From Pseudomonadota bacterium (GTDB lineage Bacteria; Pseudomonadota; Alphaproteobacteria; Micropepsales; Micropepsaceae): a stretch of 45,039 nucleotides of DNA. Position 1 is the first letter of the stretch; every line of letters starts with the position of its first letter. The notes below the pieces were generated by a model, which saw only the letters and a program-made list of their open reading frames with translations, was not told the origin of the DNA and made no database searches. The stretch is from assembly GCA_018241025.1 (NCBI GenBank), contig JAFEEQ010000014.1:1-45039 (forward strand). The letters run 5' to 3'. The position numbers and the translations under genes are program-made. Below are positions 17,827 through 26,633 of the stretch, one piece after another.

Positions 17827-19010
17827 CTTGCGTCCTGCCCCGCATGCGCGCGGTTGTAGAGATTCATCAGCAGCGAGACGATCAGGCTGAGCGTCAGATA
17901 GATCGCCATCACCATGCTCAATATCTCGATCGCCTGCCCCGTCTGGTTCAGCACCGTTCCGGCGAAGACCGAGACGAGATCGGGATAGCCGATGACGATC
18001 GCCAGCGACGAATTCTTGGTCAGGCTGAGATATTCGCTGGCGAGCGGAGGAATGATCACGCGCAGCGCCTGCGGCACGAGGACGAGGCGGAGCGAGTGGG
18101 TATGGCGAAGGCCGAGCGCCTGGGCCGCCTCATGCTGGCCGCGAGCGACCGAGAGCAAGCCTGCGCGCACGATCTCGGCGATATAGGCGGCGGTATAGAT
18201 CGACAGCGCGAGAGTGAGGCCGGCGAGTTCGGGGATGACCTGGAGTCCGCCCGAATAGTTGAAGCCGGTCAGCTCGGGCCAGCTCACCGTGAAAGGCACA
18301 CCGGTGGCGTAGAGCACCGCCGCAGGCAGCGCGAAGATCGCCAGCAGCATCGCCCACCAAACGGTGGGGCGGTGACCGGTGTCGTGCTGGCGCTTGCCAG
18401 CCCAGCGATAGAGCCCCCAGGCGATGGCGATGCCGGCGAAGATACCGAGCCAGACCAGCCACGAACCCGACTGCTGGACCAGCAGCGGGATGAACAGGCC
18501 GCGGTTGTTGAGCGCGATGCCGCTGCCGAGCGTCAGGCTCTCGCGCGGACCGGGCAGCGCGGCGAGAACGCCGAAATACCAGAACAGGAGCTGGAGCAGC
18601 AGCGGCATGTTGCGCAGCAGTTCGACATAGGCGGTGCAGAGCTTGGCGACCAGCCAGTTACTCGACAGCCGGCCGATGCCGACGATGAAGCCGATGACGG
18701 TCGACAGCACAATGGAGATCACCGAGACCAGCACCGTGTTGGCGAGGCCGACCCACATGGCGCGGCCGTAGGACGACTCCTCGGTGTAGTCGATCAGCGT
18801 CTGGGCGATGCCGAAGCCCGCGGTGTGGTCGAGGAAGGCGAATCCGGAGGCGACGTGGCGATGGGACAATGCCGTCGTCACATTGCCGATCATCCACGCG
18901 GCCAGCACCGCAAGCGCCAGAAGCACCAGCGCCTGCAGGATGATGGAGCGCCAATGAGTGTCGCGCCACGCGGCGCGATGCTTGCTCATCTGCAACACCG
19001 TGATTGCCAT
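17823..19010 (-). CDS. aapQ: General L-amino acid ABC transporter, permease
   Basis: 395-aa inner-membrane permease, partner of AapM. It has an N-terminal membrane helix (about 24-42), a large periplasmic/loop region, then the amino-acid permease core, with the early block GLANTVLVSVISIVLSTVIG, the contact loop (HEAAQALGLRHTHSLRLVLVP) and LASEYLSLTKNSSLAIVIG. ATG 19010 is preceded by AAGGA, which lies inside a REP-like palindrome; an internal ATG at 18989 has no ribosome site. A 116-base repeat-containing gap separates it from aapJ. Confidence 0.94.
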   Translation of the reverse strand: MAITVLQMSKHRAAWRDTHWRSIILQALVLLALAVLAAWMIGNVTTALSHRHVASGFAFLDHTAGFGIAQTLIDYTEESSYGRAMWVGLANTVLVSVISIVLSTVIGFIVGIGRLSSNWLVAKLCTAYVELLRNMPLLLQLLFWYFGVLAALPGPRESLTLGSGIALNNRGLFIPLLVQQSGSWLVWLGIFAGIAIAWGLYRWAGKRQHDTGHRPTVWWAMLLAIFALPAAVLYATGVPFTVSWPELTGFNYSGGLQVIPELAGLTLALSIYTAAYIAEIVRAGLLSVARGQHEAAQALGLRHTHSLRLVLVPQALRVIIPPLASEYLSLTKNSSLAIVIGYPDLVSVFAGTVLNQTGQAIEILSMVMAIYLTLSLIVSLLMNLYNRAHAGQDAR

Positions 19011-19012
19011 CG

Positions 19013-19108
19013 ATCCTTCGGCAGGCTCAGGATGAGGTTCGAGTTTTGGATCGGCAATTTAGCGAGCATCTTCCAGTCCCTCACCCTGAGCTTGTCGAAG
19101 GGCGAGGG
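19013..19108. repeat. REP/BIME-like pair of palindromic repeats
   Basis: Two copies of a REP-like unit in opposite orientation: 19013-19037 (CCTTCGGCAGGCTCAGGATGAGG core) and 19078-19108 (CCTCACCCTGAGCTTGTCGAAGG core). The same unit occurs as a second inverted pair at 32635-32705. This copy lies between aapJ and aapQ inside the operon, where such elements can weaken downstream expression or stabilise the upstream mRNA. Confidence 0.8.
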
Positions 19109-19126
19109 TTTCGCTGACATCGGAGG

Positions 19127-20140
19127 TCACCGGATGGGCGGGGCGTACATGATGCCGCCCTTGTTCCACAGGGCGTTGAGGCCGCGCTGCATCTTGAGCG
19201 GCGTCTTCATGCCCACGCTGCGGTCGAAGATCTCGCCGTAATTGCCGACCTTCTTGATGATGCGATAGGCCCAATCGTCGGTCAGGCCGAGCTTGGTCCC
19301 GAAGGCGCCTTCCTTGCCCAGCAGGCGGCGGATTTCCGGCGACGTCGAACCGAGCTGGGCGTCGACATTCTTCGAGCTGACGCCGAGCTCCTCGGCATTG
19401 ACCATCGCGAAGAGTACCCAGCGACAGAGATCGCCCCATTGCTGATCGCCCTGACGGACCGCCGGCCCGAGCGGTTCCTTGGAGATCGTGTCGGGCAGGA
19501 TGATCGAGCCGTTCGGGTCTTTGAGCTTCAACCGATCGCCGGCAAGGCCGGACCGGTCGGTCGTGGCAGCGTCGCAGCGGCCCGCGTCATAGGCCGCGAT
19601 ATATTCCGAGGCCTTTTGATAGACGAGGATTTTGTATTTGAGCTTGTGGGCACGGAAGAAGTCGGCGGCGTTGAGCTCGCTGGTGGTGCCCGTCTGGGTG
19701 CAGAGCGTGGCGCCATCGAGCTGGAGCGCGCTCTTCACGCCCAGTGTCTTGCGCACCATGAAGCCCTGGCCGTCGTAGAAATCGACGCCGATGAATTCGA
19801 GACCCTGGGCGACATCGCGGTCCATGGTCCAGGTCGTGTTGTGCGAGAGGATTTCGAACTGGTTGGCCTGCAGCGCGGTGAAGCGCTCGGCAAAGCTGAC
19901 CGGGACGAAGCGGACCTTGTTCGGATCGTTGAAGATCGCCGTCGCCACAGCGCGGCAATAATCGACATCGATGCCGGTCCAGTTGCCCTTGGCATCGGGG
20001 TTGGAGAAGCCGGGCTGGCCGTCGCTGACGCCGCAGCGGATGAAGCCCTGCTTCTTCACGGCATCCAGCGTTCCGGCTGTCGCCGTTCCGCCAAGCATCA
20101 ACACGGCCGCAAGGCCGAGGACCAAGGTACGCAAATTCAC
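19127..20140 (-). CDS. aapJ: General L-amino acid ABC transporter, periplasmic binding protein
   Basis: 337-aa periplasmic binding protein that delivers amino acids to AapQM. A signal peptide ends near residue 22 (LMLGGTATA). The SBP family 3 fold follows, with the early block VKKQGFIRCGVSDGQPGFS, the DYCRAVATAIF helix and TTDRSGLAGDRLKLKDP. The start is GTG 20140 behind GGGGGAG six bases upstream. The binding protein is usually the most abundant product, which fits its first position and the repeat that follows. Divergent from the cystathionine lyase gene. Confidence 0.96.
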   Translation of the reverse strand: MNLRTLVLGLAAVLMLGGTATAGTLDAVKKQGFIRCGVSDGQPGFSNPDAKGNWTGIDVDYCRAVATAIFNDPNKVRFVPVSFAERFTALQANQFEILSHNTTWTMDRDVAQGLEFIGVDFYDGQGFMVRKTLGVKSALQLDGATLCTQTGTTSELNAADFFRAHKLKYKILVYQKASEYIAAYDAGRCDAATTDRSGLAGDRLKLKDPNGSIILPDTISKEPLGPAVRQGDQQWGDLCRWVLFAMVNAEELGVSSKNVDAQLGSTSPEIRRLLGKEGAFGTKLGLTDDWAYRIIKKVGNYGEIFDRSVGMKTPLKMQRGLNALWNKGGIMYAPPIR

Positions 20141-20237
20141 GATAGCTCCCCCTCATTCGACAACGCCGACGCCGCATTGCGGGCCAGACCCAACCGCGTT
20201 AGAGCCTAACAGGCGAACAGCGGAATGGGAAAACCCC

Positions 20238-21407
20238 TTGGCCTCCGGCAAGCCAGAAAATCGCGAAACTGCACTTTCCCAGCTGGGGCGCGAGAGCAAG
20301 GCGCATTTTGGCGTGGTCAACACGCCGGTTTATCGGGCATCGACGATTCTTTATCCCGATGTCGCCACGCTCGACGCGCACGGCATGCCGTTTTCCTATG
20401 GCCGTCGGGGCAATCCGACCATCCGGAGCTTGCAGGACGCAATCTGCGCGCTCGAGGGTGCGACGCAGGCGATGCTGCTGCCCTCCGGGCTCAGCGCCGT
20501 CACCAGTGCCATCATGGTCGCCTGCTCGGCCGGCGACCACCTGCTGATGGCCGACAGCTGCTACGGCCCGACGCGCAGCTTCTGCGACAAGGTCCTCAGG
20601 CGATTCGGGGTCAAGACCACCTATTACGACCCGCGCATCGGCGCCGGTATCGCGGCGCTGTTCTGGCCGAACACCAAGGCGGTGTTCTGCGAGAGCCCGG
20701 GGTCGCTCACCTTCGAAGTGCAGGACATTCCGGCAATCGCCGAGGTGGCGCATGCACGCGGCGCGGCGGTGCTGCTCGACAACACCTGGGCGACGCCGTT
20801 GCATTTTCCGGCGCTGAAATACGGCGTCGATCTCTCGATCCAGGCGGTGACGAAATACATCGGCGGCCATGCCGATGTGATGATGGGCTATGTCGCCGCC
20901 AATGAGGCATGGGCGCCGCGCCTGCTCGACTATCACGGCACCAGCGGCCTCTATGTCTGCGGCGACGATTGCTATCTCGCATTGCGCGGGCTGCGCACGC
21001 TGGCGGTGCGGCTGAAGCGGCATCAGGAGACGGCGACGATCCTTGCCAACTGGCTGAAGGATCGTCCGGAAGTATCGCGCGTGCTCTACCCCGTCCTGCC
21101 GGACGATCCCGGGCATGAGCTGTGGAAGCGCGATTTCAGCGGCGCGTGCGGCTTGTTCGGTGTCGTGCTCAAACCGGCGTCGAAGGCCGCGGTCGCGGCG
21201 ATGATCGACGGGCTCACGCATTTCGGCATCGGCCATTCCTGGGGCGGATTCGAGAGCCTGCTGGTGCCGGCCGACATCCTGCGTACGGCGAAGAAATTCG
21301 AGGCTGAAGGACCGGTGATCCGGATCCACGCCGGGCTAGAGGCGCCGGAGGATCTGATTGCCGATCTGGAACGAGGTCTGCATCGTTTGCGTTCGCACAC
21401 GGCCTAA
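20238..21407 (+). CDS. metC: Cystathionine beta-lyase
   Basis: 389-aa PLP enzyme of the Cys/Met metabolism family; it cleaves cystathionine to homocysteine, pyruvate and ammonia. The PLP lysine is K206 (AVTKYIGGHADVMMG). PSGLSAVTSA and LLDNTWATPLHF are the cofactor-binding blocks. The proposed start is TTG 20238, behind GGGA about nine bases upstream; no ATG in frame gives a normal N terminus. A longer in-frame reading back to 19971 would run over aapJ and is rejected. The sequence fits MetC of Alphaproteobacteria better than gamma-synthase, but closely related lyases are possible. Confidence 0.9.
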   Translation: MASGKPENRETALSQLGRESKAHFGVVNTPVYRASTILYPDVATLDAHGMPFSYGRRGNPTIRSLQDAICALEGATQAMLLPSGLSAVTSAIMVACSAGDHLLMADSCYGPTRSFCDKVLRRFGVKTTYYDPRIGAGIAALFWPNTKAVFCESPGSLTFEVQDIPAIAEVAHARGAAVLLDNTWATPLHFPALKYGVDLSIQAVTKYIGGHADVMMGYVAANEAWAPRLLDYHGTSGLYVCGDDCYLALRGLRTLAVRLKRHQETATILANWLKDRPEVSRVLYPVLPDDPGHELWKRDFSGACGLFGVVLKPASKAAVAAMIDGLTHFGIGHSWGGFESLLVPADILRTAKKFEAEGPVIRIHAGLEAPEDLIADLERGLHRLRSHTA

Positions 21408-21414
21408 CTCATAA

Positions 21415-21508
21415 CCCGTCATTGCCGGACTTGTCCGGCGGCGCGCGCTGTACCCACACTGGCAGGTCTGTGATCCTGGGTCCCCGGGACAAGCCCGGGG
21501 ATGACGAC
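21415..21508. repeat. Intergenic mosaic repeat with two hairpins
   Basis: Contains GCCGGAC-TT-GTCCGGC (21424-21439) and CCCCGGG-ACAAG-CCCGGGG (21482-21500), bounded by CCCGTCATTG and GGGGATGACGAC. These wordings recur in intergenic repeats of many alphaproteobacterial genomes. Placed after metC, it may also act as its terminator. Confidence 0.75.
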
Positions 21509-21539
21509 TGAGCTGGTTGAGAATTCATCGAGAACGTCC

Positions 21540-21893
21540 ATGAGCGAAACACTCACGCAGATCCAGTTCGTCTCCGCAGTTGCCTTCAACGCCGAAGGTC
21601 TCGTGCCCGCCATTGCGCAGCACTATCAGTCGGGCGAGGTCCTGATGCTCGGCTACATGAACCGCGACACGCTGGAGCGAACGTTGCAGACCGGATTCAT
21701 GACCTACTGGTCGCGCTCAAGGAAGAAGGTCTGGAAGAAGGGCGAAGAATCCGGCCACACCCAGCGAATCGTCGAGGCGATGATCGATTGCGACGGCGAC
21801 ACGCTGCTATTCAAGGTCGACCAGATCGGTCCCGCCTGTCACACCGGCGCGCCAACCTGCTTCTATCGCGCAGCGAATCTCGACGACCGCTAG
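21540..21893 (+). CDS. hisI: Phosphoribosyl-AMP cyclohydrolase
   Basis: 117-aa enzyme of histidine synthesis that opens the adenine ring of phosphoribosyl-AMP. Metal-binding motifs are visible: DCDGDTLLFKVDQ supplies the Asp/Cys ligands and GPACHTGAPTCF the Cys pair. The block MLGYMNRDTLERTL is typical. It is the stand-alone cyclohydrolase without a fused HisE domain, the usual alphaproteobacterial form. Its TAG overlaps the TAG of the convergent small membrane gene in one CTAG. No other his gene is in the window. Confidence 0.95.
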   Translation: MSETLTQIQFVSAVAFNAEGLVPAIAQHYQSGEVLMLGYMNRDTLERTLQTGFMTYWSRSRKKVWKKGEESGHTQRIVEAMIDCDGDTLLFKVDQIGPACHTGAPTCFYRAANLDDR

Positions 21894-22102
21894 ACGCGCG
21901 CGCCCTTGCGGCGCTGCGTGTTTTCGTGACGCCGGTCAGACGGCGGCGCGATGTCGTTGGGATAGGCGTGGACCATGAGCGCAATGGTAAGACCTAGACC
22001 TGCGCCCAGGATGGCGGCCAATAGCCAGTCCGATTCGACGAACGCGATCAGCCCAACGGCGCCCATCAGGGCGCAGAGACCGTACATCGTGCGCTTGCGC
22101 AT
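21890..22102 (-). CDS. Small two-helix membrane protein
   Basis: 70-aa protein with two hydrophobic helices (about residues 7-22 and 26-45) and a hydrophilic, Arg-rich tail (SDRRHENTQRRKGARV). ATG 22102 follows GGAG by six bases. It begins 15 bases after the lactone oxidase stop on the same strand and is probably co-transcribed. No family recognised. Confidence 0.65.
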   Translation of the reverse strand: MRKRTMYGLCALMGAVGLIAFVESDWLLAAILGAGLGLTIALMVHAYPNDIAPPSDRRHENTQRRKGARV

Positions 22103-22117
22103 GACCGCTCCGTTGCT

Positions 22118-23425
22118 TCAGCCCTCAAATATGGTCCTGAGGTGCGAATTCAAGAACTTGCCCTCGGGATCCAGCTTGGCGCGCAACGCCCGGAACTCGC
22201 CGAATTTCGGATAGATTTCCGCGAATTCCGCCCGTGTGCGCGTGTGACGCTTGCCCCAGTGCGGCCGGCCTTCGACGCTGCGGAAGATGCTTTCGCACAT
22301 GTCGAACAGCGGACCGGTGTTGACCCGATGATATTGGTGCACGGCGATTGTGGCGGTTTTGCGCTGATAAAACGGGCTCAGCCAGACATCGTCGGCTGCG
22401 ACCGTGCGGTACTCGATGGGGAATCCGGTGTTGATCTTGCGGCGGCGGATTTCCGAGACGATCCGGCGGATCGTCTCCGGCCCTTTCTCGTAAGGCACCG
22501 CATATTCCATCTCGTTGAAGCGCGTGGTGCGGGCGCTCGGCAAGATCTCGTGGCTCCAGCGCACACGATCGCCCGCGCTCATGCCGCCCGAGAATAGGCG
22601 ATGCGCACGGCGCAGGAAGAACGGCGCGTAGGGAAGGATCTCATTGATCCATTCGAACAGGTTCGCATCGGCGCCGCGCTTCTCGCCGCGCGCGCGCATG
22701 TACTCTGCTGAGCGTGGCTCGGGCGCGGGGGCGTCGGTTTCGTTGAGCGACTTGCAAATCGCGACATCGGCATAGGGAAACCAGAAGAACTCGAAGTGCC
22801 GGTTCGAGGCGACGAGATCGTCGAGCTTTTCCCACAGCTCGTCGATCGGCATCAGGAAATTCTTCTCGGAGAGTTTGTAAGCATCCCGCACCTTGACGGC
22901 GATCTCGATCATCACGCCGAGAGAGCCGAAGGAGCAGCGGCCGGCTGCGTAGATCTCGGGGTTCTCTTCCGGCGAGCAGTGAAGGATCTCGCCATTGGCG
23001 AGCAGAAGACGGAAGCCGGCGACCGCATCCGAAAAGCTGCCAAGCGTCGGACCGGTTCCATGGGTCCCGGTGCCGACCACGCCGCCGATGGTCTGGCGGT
23101 CGATATCGCCCATGTTCTTGAGACCGACTCCGAGCGGATGCAGCAGCGGTCCGATCTCCCAGAGATGCGTCGCCGCGCCAAAGGTCGCGACCTGGGTGTG
23201 CGGGTCGAAGCCCTTGAGACCGTCGAACGCTGCAAGGTCGACGATGGTGCCGTCGGTGGCGTTCAGCGGTGTAAAGGAATGGCCGGTGCCCGGTACGCGC
23301 ACAGGCCCAGCCCCGGTGCGCACCGCCGCGGCCAGCTCGACCTCATCCTTGGGCGCGACGAAAGCCTTCGGCTTGCAGACAACGCCGCCCGACCAATTGG
23401 ACCACTTACCGCCGACGATTTTCAT
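22118..23425 (-). CDS. FAD-linked aldonolactone oxidase-like protein
   Basis: 435-aa flavoprotein of the D-arabinono-1,4-lactone / L-gulono-lactone oxidase family. The N-terminal FAD domain (about 10-175) has the PGTGHSF loop with the His that can hold FAD covalently, and IGGVVGTGTHGTG. The C-terminal ALO domain ends with the family block EGRPHWGKRHTRT. These enzymes oxidise sugar lactones or alditols at C1; the substrate here is not defined. ATG 23425. It forms a two-gene unit with the small membrane protein. Confidence 0.9.
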   Translation of the reverse strand: MKIVGGKWSNWSGGVVCKPKAFVAPKDEVELAAAVRTGAGPVRVPGTGHSFTPLNATDGTIVDLAAFDGLKGFDPHTQVATFGAATHLWEIGPLLHPLGVGLKNMGDIDRQTIGGVVGTGTHGTGPTLGSFSDAVAGFRLLLANGEILHCSPEENPEIYAAGRCSFGSLGVMIEIAVKVRDAYKLSEKNFLMPIDELWEKLDDLVASNRHFEFFWFPYADVAICKSLNETDAPAPEPRSAEYMRARGEKRGADANLFEWINEILPYAPFFLRRAHRLFSGGMSAGDRVRWSHEILPSARTTRFNEMEYAVPYEKGPETIRRIVSEIRRRKINTGFPIEYRTVAADDVWLSPFYQRKTATIAVHQYHRVNTGPLFDMCESIFRSVEGRPHWGKRHTRTRAEFAEIYPKFGEFRALRAKLDPEGKFLNSHLRTIFEG

Positions 23426-23503
23426 GCGAAACCTGCCATGCCAGAGGCGTCATTCCTGACGAGGGCGTCAGAAATAGCCTTCGCGGGATTCTGTCAAGGC
23501 AAG

Positions 23504-23520
23504 GCCGCCGTGACGGCGGC
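23504..23520. terminator. Short GC hairpin after the enoyl-CoA hydratase gene
   Basis: GCCGCCG-TGA-CGGCGGC, a 7-bp stem with a three-base loop, eight bases past the stop of the minus-strand gene ending at 23529. It lacks a T-run, so termination is only a possibility. Confidence 0.4.
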
Positions 23521-23528
23521 ATGACGCG

Positions 23529-24380
23529 TCAGATGTCGGCGAATTTCGGCGCGCGCTTCTGCAGGAAGTGATCGACGCCTTCCTTGAAGTCCGGCCATTT
23601 GAAACTCGGCGGCATCTCGGCATCGGCAACTTCCAACGCCTCGCCGAAATCCTGGAAATAGGACTTCCAGACCTGCGCCTTCATCACCGCCATGGAGCGC
23701 GGGCTGACCGTGTCGGCGAGCAGCCGGGCATAGGCCATGACATTGTCCATGAAAGTGTCGGCGGCGAAGACCTTATTCACGAGGCCCATCTCCTTCGCTT
23801 CGGTCGGCGAGATCTTGCGTGCCGAGAGCAGCAGATCGAGCGCATGCGCCGGGCCGATCAGGCGCGGCAGGAGCCAGGAGATGCCATGCTCGGCGATCAA
23901 GCCGCGCTGGGCGAAGGAAGTCGTGAGCACCGCCTTGTCGGAGACGAAGCGCATGTCGGCGTAGAGCGTCATGATCAGGCCGATGCCGGCGGCGGGGCCG
24001 TTGATCGCCGCGATGATCGGCTTCTTGGTGCGCATGAAATACGCGAAGCGCTTCATGTCGCCATAGTCCTCGTCGAGGCTTGGGCCGTAGGGAGATTTGA
24101 AGCGCGGCGAGAGTTCCGCGTCGGCCGGCGGCAACGCCTCGCGCTGGCCGGAAGTCTGGATGCCCTGCAGGAGATCCATGTCGGCACCGGCGCAAAAGCC
24201 ACGCCCCGCACCTGTCAGCACGATCACGCGCACGTTCTTGTCTTCGGCGGCATCGGCGAAAGCGTGTTTGAGGCTGGTAGCGAGACGATCGGTGTAGGCG
24301 TTCAAGCGATCGGGCCGATTGAGCGTGATCGTCGCGACGCGGTCCTGCACGGAATAGAGAATGTCTGGGTAGTCGGTCAT
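23529..24380 (-). CDS. Enoyl-CoA hydratase/isomerase-family protein
   Basis: 283-aa crotonase-fold enzyme. The oxyanion-hole blocks are present: GAGRGFCAGADMDLL (about residues 57-71) and KPIIAAINGPAAGIG (about 118-132). The expected first catalytic Glu of hydratases is not obvious; AQRGLIAEHGISWLLPR has the Glu in the second position (E164 region), as in many related isomerases and hydrolases. It is divergent from a second family member (24584-25399), about 200 bases apart. Probable fatty-acid or aromatic acyl-CoA breakdown; the exact reaction is uncertain. Confidence 0.88.
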   Translation of the reverse strand: MTDYPDILYSVQDRVATITLNRPDRLNAYTDRLATSLKHAFADAAEDKNVRVIVLTGAGRGFCAGADMDLLQGIQTSGQREALPPADAELSPRFKSPYGPSLDEDYGDMKRFAYFMRTKKPIIAAINGPAAGIGLIMTLYADMRFVSDKAVLTTSFAQRGLIAEHGISWLLPRLIGPAHALDLLLSARKISPTEAKEMGLVNKVFAADTFMDNVMAYARLLADTVSPRSMAVMKAQVWKSYFQDFGEALEVADAEMPPSFKWPDFKEGVDHFLQKRAPKFADI

Positions 24381-24583
24381 GTGGTCCTCCCGGTTTTCTG
24401 GGTTGCATCATTCCACATCGGCAGGATTTGGCTACTGCCTGGCCATCTGATCGACTGTCACGGCCCGGCTCGCCCCCGGCTGTCCGGATACTTGATGGTT
24501 CAGAGCGCACGCACCAAGCGGCGGCCTCCCTTGAGCCGGCTCCCGCGCCGTGATCGGATGGCGAAAAATATCGGGAGAACATC

Positions 24584-25399
24584 ATGACCTATCGCACGAT
24601 CCTGTTCGAGACCGTGGAGCCGGGCATCGCGAAGATCACGCTCAACCGGCCCGACCGGCTGAACGCCTATACCAACGCACTGTGCGAAGAAGTGGTCGAT
24701 GCGCTGCACAAATACACGGACGATGACGGGCTTCGCGTCTGCATCCTGACGGGCGCGGGACGTGGCTTCTGTTCGGGCGGCGATGTCTCGGGTCAGCCGC
24801 GCGAGGGTGAGGTCAAGCATCCCTCCTATCGCAACAAGCAGATGGGCCATGGCCAGGAGATGCGCGACGGCATGCATCGCCTGATCGCGACGCTGCACCG
24901 GATGGACAAGCCGGTGATCGCGATGATCAACGGCGCGGCGGTCGCGGGCGGGCTGACGCTGGCACTGGCCTGCGACTTCCGTATCGCTGCCGACACCGCA
25001 AAGCTGGGCGATACCTCGGGCCGCTTCGCGCTTCTGCCGGATGAAGGCGGCGCGTGGTTCTTCCCGCGCTTCATGGGTCTCGACCGCGCCCTCAAGATGA
25101 CGCTGCTGGCTGAAACCTACAGCGCCGCAGAAGCCGAGAAGCTTGGGCTCGTCACGCAGGTCGTTCCGGCGGGTGAACTGGAGGCCCGCTCGCTCGATTT
25201 CGCGCGGGCCATCGCCAAGCGTGGGCCGCTCGCCGTGCGCCTCGCCAAGAACATGATGCGCAAGGGGCTCGACTCCAGCCTAGAGAATTCGCTCGACGAT
25301 GCCGCGCTGTCGGTCATGATCGCCAATCCGAGCCAGGATGTGCGCGAAGGCGTCGCCGCCTTCGCCGCCAAGCGCGAACCGAAATTCGAAGGACGCTAG
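24584..25399 (+). CDS. Enoyl-CoA hydratase/isomerase-family protein
   Basis: 271-aa crotonase-fold enzyme. It has GAGRGFCSGGDVSGQ, KPVIAMINGAAVAGGLTLALACDFRIA and GRFALLPDEGGAWFFPRFMG, with Asp/Glu in the second catalytic position (DEGG). The first 45 residues closely match the divergent neighbour (ITLNRPDRLNAYT), which suggests an old duplication. ATG 24584 follows GGGAGAAC. The next gene begins seven bases after its stop. Confidence 0.9.
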   Translation: MTYRTILFETVEPGIAKITLNRPDRLNAYTNALCEEVVDALHKYTDDDGLRVCILTGAGRGFCSGGDVSGQPREGEVKHPSYRNKQMGHGQEMRDGMHRLIATLHRMDKPVIAMINGAAVAGGLTLALACDFRIAADTAKLGDTSGRFALLPDEGGAWFFPRFMGLDRALKMTLLAETYSAAEAEKLGLVTQVVPAGELEARSLDFARAIAKRGPLAVRLAKNMMRKGLDSSLENSLDDAALSVMIANPSQDVREGVAAFAAKREPKFEGR

Positions 25400-25406
25400 C
25401 GCCAAC

Positions 25407-26564
25407 GTGGACACCTTGCGGCTGGTGTTGGGCAGGATACCGGCGCTCTTCGCGCTAGGGTTCCGCGCGCTTGCGGCATCGCTGGCCGCGCTGCTGGCCT
25501 GGGCATTCGCGGGTCTCATTGCCGTACTCGCCTGTCTTGCCCTGACGCCGGTACTTGGGCCACTCGTGCTTGGGCCGATGGCGGTGATGTTTGTGGCTGC
25601 GCACGCCCTCTATGCCATCTATGCCAGCCGCCGGATCGCGCGTGCCATCGATCCCGTCCTCGTCGAGCCGATCACACCGGGCCATTGGGTGGGCGCGACG
25701 ATCGGCATCGCGCTCCTGACCATGGCGGTTGCCCTGCCCTTCGCCGTCTGGCTGCCCAACATGTTCATGAGCGTGATCGTGCTGGCTGCCGTCCTGACGG
25801 CGACACCGCTCTTGCCCGAGCTCGCGCTGAAGCCCGGCGACCTGCGCGCCGCGCTCGGCGATGCCGGACGCTACCCGCTCCGTTTCCTGCCGACGGCGGC
25901 GATCCTTGCCGCGCCGTGCCTCGCGCTCGCAGAACTGATCGGCTGGGCCGTGATCACCCGGCCGGCAAGCTGGGGACTGCTGGATGGCGGCTATGTCACG
26001 CTCGCCTTCCTTGGCGCCCACACCTTTATCGCCACGACGACCGCGGCGCTGGTTTCGACTCTCGTATATGCCGCCGAACGCGACGAGCGCGGCCTGCGGG
26101 CTTCGGCACCGCGCGCCGTCGCCATTCTGCTCACCGTGATCGTCGCCTGCGGCGCAACGGCCTGGTACGCCCTGCGGCCGCCGGACGAGAGCAGCTTCAC
26201 CATGCTCGGCAGCTGGCAAAGCAATGGCGGCTACACCATCACGCTCAACGCGGATCACACCTACCGGTTCTGCGACCGCGGCGCGTGCATGGACGGGCGC
26301 TTTCAGGGGCCCGCAAAGCCTCACGGCACCTCGGTAATCCTGAGCCGCATATTCTCCAATCCCAAGACGCTGCGCTTTCGCGATCAGGTCATCGCGCTCG
26401 GAGGCCTCTGGGGGCCGCACGGAAACATCGCCGATTTCGAGTTCGGTGTAACCGCGGGGATCGGCGGCGTCCCGCCGGCCTGGCACTGCGGCAACCAGCC
26501 CTGCGTGCTCTACGGCGACGACGAGGACGGCCCCTATCTCGCCTTCACGAAGAGCGGGTCCTGA
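25407..26564 (+). CDS. Unknown polytopic membrane protein with C-terminal soluble domain
   Basis: 385 aa from GTG 25407, which lies seven bases after the hydratase stop; a longer reading from 25338 would overlap that gene. About six hydrophobic segments fill residues 10-265. The last 110 residues form a soluble, probably extracytoplasmic domain beginning MLGSWQSNGGYTITL, wording like a small beta-barrel or lipocalin-type domain. That domain has two cysteine pairs (FCDRGAC; WHCGNQPC) that could form disulfides. No family could be named. Likely co-transcribed with the upstream hydratase. Confidence 0.7.
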   Translation: MDTLRLVLGRIPALFALGFRALAASLAALLAWAFAGLIAVLACLALTPVLGPLVLGPMAVMFVAAHALYAIYASRRIARAIDPVLVEPITPGHWVGATIGIALLTMAVALPFAVWLPNMFMSVIVLAAVLTATPLLPELALKPGDLRAALGDAGRYPLRFLPTAAILAAPCLALAELIGWAVITRPASWGLLDGGYVTLAFLGAHTFIATTTAALVSTLVYAAERDERGLRASAPRAVAILLTVIVACGATAWYALRPPDESSFTMLGSWQSNGGYTITLNADHTYRFCDRGACMDGRFQGPAKPHGTSVILSRIFSNPKTLRFRDQVIALGGLWGPHGNIADFEFGVTAGIGGVPPAWHCGNQPCVLYGDDEDGPYLAFTKSGS

Positions 26565-26633
26565 GGCTTAACCCGACGGCCGCAAACGCGTGCTATTCTG
26601 AACGGCAGGCCCGGTGTATATGCCCGCGGCAAC

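Noticed and set aside
17724..19241. 505-codon plus-strand frame across aapM and aapQ
   Set aside because: Antisense shadow of two clear permease genes; charged low-complexity product.
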